Of a stretch of DNA of 51,999 bases, positions 45,788 to 51,999 are shown in pieces. Position 1 is the stretch's first letter, and every line of letters begins with the position of its first letter. The translations under genes were made by a program, and so were the position numbers. The DNA comes from Sunxiuqinia indica (lineage in GTDB: Bacteria; Bacteroidota; Bacteroidia; Bacteroidales; Prolixibacteraceae): contig NZ_WVEM01000021.1 in the NCBI RefSeq assembly GCF_009847015.1, positions 1 to 51,999 on the forward strand, given 5' to 3'. The notes under the pieces were generated by a model. The model saw nothing but the letters and a program-made list of their open reading frames with translations. It did no database searches and was not told the DNA's origin.

Positions 45788-46663
45788 ATGAAGGGGTTTA
45801 TAATCACAATATTATTGACTGGTTGTCTTCTAACAAGCAAGGCCCAATCCGCCGACCAGCTGAAGACTGATGCAATGAATGCTGAGATACAGGAAAACTA
45901 CGAACAGGCTGCTGAATTATTTGTAAAGGCAGCGCTGGCTTTCGAGAACGAGGGTACCTACGATGGAGAAAGCCTATATGGAGCTGGGGTGAATTACATG
46001 AATATCAAAAAATATAACGATGCGACTCCCTTTCTTCGAAAAAGCTATGAACTCGGATTCAACAGTGGAAAATCTTGTAGATTGCTTTCTGATGCATATC
46101 GTCTTTCGAAACAATTTTCAGAGGCCGAACAAATACTTCTTGAAGGTGCCAAAAAACTTCCTGAGGAGAAAGATGAATTTAATTCGAAACTAGCTTATCT
46201 ATACTTTAACAGTGGTCAATACGCAAAATCAGTAATGAAATTAAATGAACTGTTGTCTGAAAAACCGAATGACAGAAACTATCTCTATCTAAAAGGTTTT
46301 TCATTGGAACGAATTCAGAGATTTGATGAGGCAATCGACAATTTCAATCGAATACTCGAACAACATCCTGACGATAAAAAGGCAAAAAAAATGCTGGCTT
46401 ACACCTTCTTTGAAAAAGTTGAAGAGGGGTACGAAAAAGAAGTTAAACGTTACAACTCCATGAGCAATGCTAAGTTGGCTGATTATGTGGAAACAAAAAA
46501 ACAACTCAAACAACTCAAAGACGAATATGAGGAATCGAGACTAATGCTCGAAGAGTCATTCAACGATTTTCCAACGGACAAAATGCTCATCAATGCACTG
46601 TATAAAGTTTATAAAAAGCAAAACAATACCATTAAAATGGCTGAAATGCAAAAATTAATGTAA
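45788..46663 (+). CDS. Exported tetratricopeptide-repeat protein
   Basis: The 291-residue protein has a signal sequence ending near SKAQ, possibly a lipoprotein (LLTGC at about 9-13 is too early for a typical lipobox). About five TPR units run over 25-210 (for example YGAGVNYMNIKKYNDATPFLRKSYELG and YLKGFSLERIQRFDEAIDNFNRIL), then a coiled-coil-like stretch (about 210-260) and a last repeat. TPR proteins are scaffolds; one inside a PUL, only 33 bases after GH16 and 28 before GH2, is uncommon. Its partner is unknown. Confidence 0.8.
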   Translation: MKGFIITILLTGCLLTSKAQSADQLKTDAMNAEIQENYEQAAELFVKAALAFENEGTYDGESLYGAGVNYMNIKKYNDATPFLRKSYELGFNSGKSCRLLSDAYRLSKQFSEAEQILLEGAKKLPEEKDEFNSKLAYLYFNSGQYAKSVMKLNELLSEKPNDRNYLYLKGFSLERIQRFDEAIDNFNRILEQHPDDKKAKKMLAYTFFEKVEEGYEKEVKRYNSMSNAKLADYVETKKQLKQLKDEYEESRLMLEESFNDFPTDKMLINALYKVYKKQNNTIKMAEMQKLM

Positions 46664-46685
46664 ATCAAAACAATCATACGAATAA

Positions 46686-49808
<3,123 letters not shown>

Positions 49809-49832
49809 GAAAAAGCTAAAATAATAAATCAA

Positions 49833-49872
49833 AAAGCCGAAAGTGTTCATTGCGAATGCTTCCGGCTTTCTT
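49833..49872 (+). terminator. Terminator after GH2, end of PUL 2
   Basis: AAAGCCG pairs with CGGCTTT and the stem continues with a few mismatches to a short loop. It is followed by CTTATTT. Confidence 0.65.
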
Positions 49873-50832
49873 ATTTAATAGAAATCCGGTCTAATTGAAA
49901 GTAAATCATGCTGATGATACTCTTCTCGGCAAAATAGACTGCAACCCCACCTGTCCAAAACACTCTCATCACTTTCGTTGAACATTATTTTTAACAGGAT
50001 TAACCCGAATATAATCCAGATGGGAATATTGAGTAACCATTGCCAGTACTTTAATATAGACCTTTACCGGACTATTTTTAAGAATCCCCCGTACACTGGT
50101 AGTCATTAGACTCGATAACAGCGGCCGGCAAATCTTTAGAAGCGGTTTACATTTATCCTTTAGCTTTTTGGAAAATTGACAATAAAACAACCGTCAATTT
50201 CTTAATTATTATAATAATAATTATTTTAATCATATACAAACAAAACAGGCTCTAGTTCAACTTAACGTTTTTTTTTAACCTGTTAGCGAACAGTAATACA
50301 CAACTCCCAAAACACCTACTTGCCTTCTCCCATTTATATTACTAAACTACAAAATCAGTAATTAAATGAGTCTTGATCGTTATTAATACAAACATACGAG
50401 AGTACCAAGTTCCACAAAGCAACAAGCCGGCTTTATTTTTTCTCTGTTTACTCGTGGTTAAGGATAAGTTCAGAGAATCATTGCAAATTTAAACTAGAGT
50501 CCCAAAGAGCTATTGTTTATCCCGCATTAAAATTACTATTTCTAAAACCAGTATAGTTTGCAAAAAAACAGTAGAATCATTGACTAAAACCAAAGTGAAA
50601 TTCCTGTTCGTTCAATAAGTTTAAAACTCTTTTTTCAATAAACATATAAGACTATGAAACAGGCATAGTCAGAACAAATAATCGGGCACTCAAGAGCGTG
50701 ATTACATTTTGCATTGATTATTATGGTGAAGATAAAATCAGATAACCCCCTGTATTTTACTGATTTGCCCCCCTTCCCTCTTCCTCGAATACATTAATTT
50801 GTTATTGAAAAAAAACGGATTAAAAACGGATC
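49873..50832. other. Gene-poor stretch of about 960 bases
   Basis: I see no supported gene. The region is AT-rich with stops in all frames except one minus-strand frame (49969-50190, 73 residues) that has no signal sequence, no promoter-like context and no recognised domain. A long upstream leader or decayed sequence is possible. It holds the promoter of the 32-codon ORF and lipoprotein at its right end, but no clear TAnnTTTG box. Confidence 0.4.
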
Positions 50833-50931
50833 ATGAAAACATACAAGAATACCATACCCGAACATGCCCCTCCGGACGAAAACCCAGGGTTACTCAGCAT
50901 GAAAGAGCAAACCCTTAGGATGGTGAATTAA
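50833..50931 (+). CDS. Small ORF upstream of the JAMM-like lipoprotein
   Basis: A 32-codon frame encodes a soluble, proline-containing peptide (MKTYKNTIPEHAPPDENPGL, then a short basic tail). It ends 43 bases before the lipoprotein start and has the same direction. It has no signal peptide. It could be a leader peptide, the precursor of a small product, or chance. A frame starting MKAYK begins at 51978 after the lipoprotein, a similar opening, but runs out of the window. Confidence 0.3.
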   Translation: MKTYKNTIPEHAPPDENPGLLSMKEQTLRMVN

Positions 50932-50974
50932 AGAGATTACCGAAACTTTACACAATAACCTTTAACTTAAAATC

Positions 50975-51883
50975 ATGAAAAAAACTAAATTTTTATTACT
51001 AATTCCTTTAACCGGATTGTTATGGGTCTTGCTTTTTTCCTGTACAAAAGAAGACCTCAGCAAAACTCAGCAAGTAAAGCAAGTAAACATAGATACCAAA
51101 TCGACGGATGAGGATGTCCAGGTTGTTTTCCTGACATCAGGCAGCAGTTTGATAACCCTTTTGCAGGGGAACTATCAGTTGCGCCTGTCTTTCTATACCC
51201 CCTGGTACACAGAAAACGATGTTGCTTATGTATATTATTACATTGCAAAAACAGGAGATGATCCGCTAAAAGACGGAGAAGGCCATTACTTAGACGGAGG
51301 CGTATCGATGCTGAGCTATAGCGGAAATCCGTTAAAAGCCGGAATATGGGATATACAGGCGCAGGTTAGGTTTAACGATGTAGAAACGTATGATTCAGAT
51401 ATTGTTACAGTTACGGTTGAGTATCCTCCCCGGGAAGTAATTAAATCGTGGGTGTCATCGGATATGGACGATGCTTGGCAGAAAACAAAGGAATTTGCTG
51501 AAAAAAATCATGGCAAATATAAAGAGTATGGGTTCTGTCTGTACGCTTACCTTGACCGGGATGTCCAGAAGTTAATGATTGATTCGCCTTTCCAAACAGG
51601 GAATACGTCTGAATGCGGGGAGGATGCCACTTTAACGCTTAATAATTTTCCGCACCCATCAACGGATCCATCACAGGGAGGAATATATTTAATTGGCCTG
51701 TTTCATACCCATCCGCCACTAACTTACTGCTCCTCCAGTGTGTACAGGAATCCCACCGGGGCATCATGGATAGATACTTCGAACCTTCCGGAAAATACGT
51801 TGGGCTTCGTGTATGATTATTCCCAGGGTTCGATTAAGGGCGGGCATGGTATCAACCTGGGTGCTAAAGTTTATGACTTGTAA
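50975..51883 (+). CDS. Lipoprotein with JAB/JAMM-like (DUF4329-type) domain
   Basis: The 302-residue lipoprotein has lipobox Cys23 (VLLFSC). A beta-rich, Ig-like region (about 45-150, ending VTVTVEYPP) is followed by a domain (about 160-302) with KYKEYGFCLYAY, GLFHTHPP and GASWID. H244 and H246, with S264 and D267, form an HxH...SxxD pattern, and a glutamate lies in KEYGF. This resembles the metal-binding JAB/JAMM fold, although the spacing between HxH and SxxD is longer than usual. Such domains are metallopeptidases or isopeptidases; activity here is inferred. It would act outside the cytoplasm. It seems unconnected to the PUL. Confidence 0.6.
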   Translation: MKKTKFLLLIPLTGLLWVLLFSCTKEDLSKTQQVKQVNIDTKSTDEDVQVVFLTSGSSLITLLQGNYQLRLSFYTPWYTENDVAYVYYYIAKTGDDPLKDGEGHYLDGGVSMLSYSGNPLKAGIWDIQAQVRFNDVETYDSDIVTVTVEYPPREVIKSWVSSDMDDAWQKTKEFAEKNHGKYKEYGFCLYAYLDRDVQKLMIDSPFQTGNTSECGEDATLTLNNFPHPSTDPSQGGIYLIGLFHTHPPLTYCSSSVYRNPTGASWIDTSNLPENTLGFVYDYSQGSIKGGHGINLGAKVYDL

Positions 51884-51943
51884 TCAGCAACTTTAAAGTG
51901 TCAAATTTTCGCAAATGAGAAGTACCAATTTTGGATAAAAAAA

Positions 51944-51984
51944 CCTTCATCTTCAAGGTAAGCAAACCATAAAAAAGATGAAGG
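51944..51984. terminator. Terminator-like inverted repeat at the window end
   Basis: CCTTCATCTT and AAGATGAAGG form a perfect 10-bp stem. A T-run follows only when read on the minus strand, so it may end a minus-strand gene to the right or work in both directions for the lipoprotein gene. Confidence 0.4.
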
Positions 51985-51999
51985 CATATAAACACCTAA

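Noticed and set aside
49969-50190. Minus-strand frame of 73 residues in the gene-poor stretch
   Set aside because: No domain, signal sequence or promoter-like context is visible, and it stands alone against the direction of all neighbours.

Overview
The window reads as chromosomal DNA of a Bacteroidota bacterium, probably Bacteroidales or Marinilabiliales. The support is three-fold: a CTnDOT-style tra/mob transfer module, two SusC/SusD polysaccharide utilisation loci (PULs) with ECF sigma/FecR regulators, and weak Shine-Dalgarno sequences with TAnnTTTG-like promoter boxes. No rRNA, tRNA, riboswitch or CRISPR array was recognised. Nearly every real gene lies on the + strand.

Region A (1-13140) is the end of an integrative conjugative element. 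It carries the tail of traF, then traG, traI, an unrecognised secreted protein, traJ, traK, a traL-like gene, traM, traN, a VirD4-type coupling protein, a DUF3945-type protein, a putative oriT region, a relaxosome accessory protein, a relaxase and a small membrane protein. The integrase and the early tra genes would lie left of the window. No traO/P/Q-like genes follow traN.

Region B (13140-14030) is a transposon scar on the minus strand. The last part of an IS110-family transposase abuts the first part of an IS4-family (DUF4372) transposase.

Region C (14200-25538) is PUL 1: ECF sigma, FecR, SusC with an STN domain, SusD, a GH51 arabinofuranosidase and a tandem GH43-GH43 lipoprotein. Its predicted substrate is arabinose-decorated glycan.

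Region D (25804-49808) is PUL 2: ECF sigma, an intact IS4-family element, FecR, SusC, SusD, GH27, a susD 3' stub, GH31, GH127, a truncated exported protein, a relic of the same IS, a non-catalytic binding protein, a GH43 exo-galactanase-like enzyme with a ricin-like domain, GH16, a TPR protein and GH2. The enzymes of both loci together fit type II arabinogalactan: GH16, GH43 and GH2 for the galactan, GH51, GH43 and GH127 for arabinose, and GH27 and GH31 for alpha-linked caps. PUL 2 looks patched together, with IS copies, a susD stub and a gene stump marking the joints.

Region E (49809-51999) is a long gene-poor stretch, then a 32-codon ORF and a lipoprotein with a JAB/JAMM-like HxH...SxxD signature.

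The most unusual items are the secreted JAMM-like lipoprotein, the unknown tra-operon protein, the susD stub, the IS that splits sigma from anti-sigma together with its directly oriented relic, and the matching hairpin leaders in front of both susC genes.
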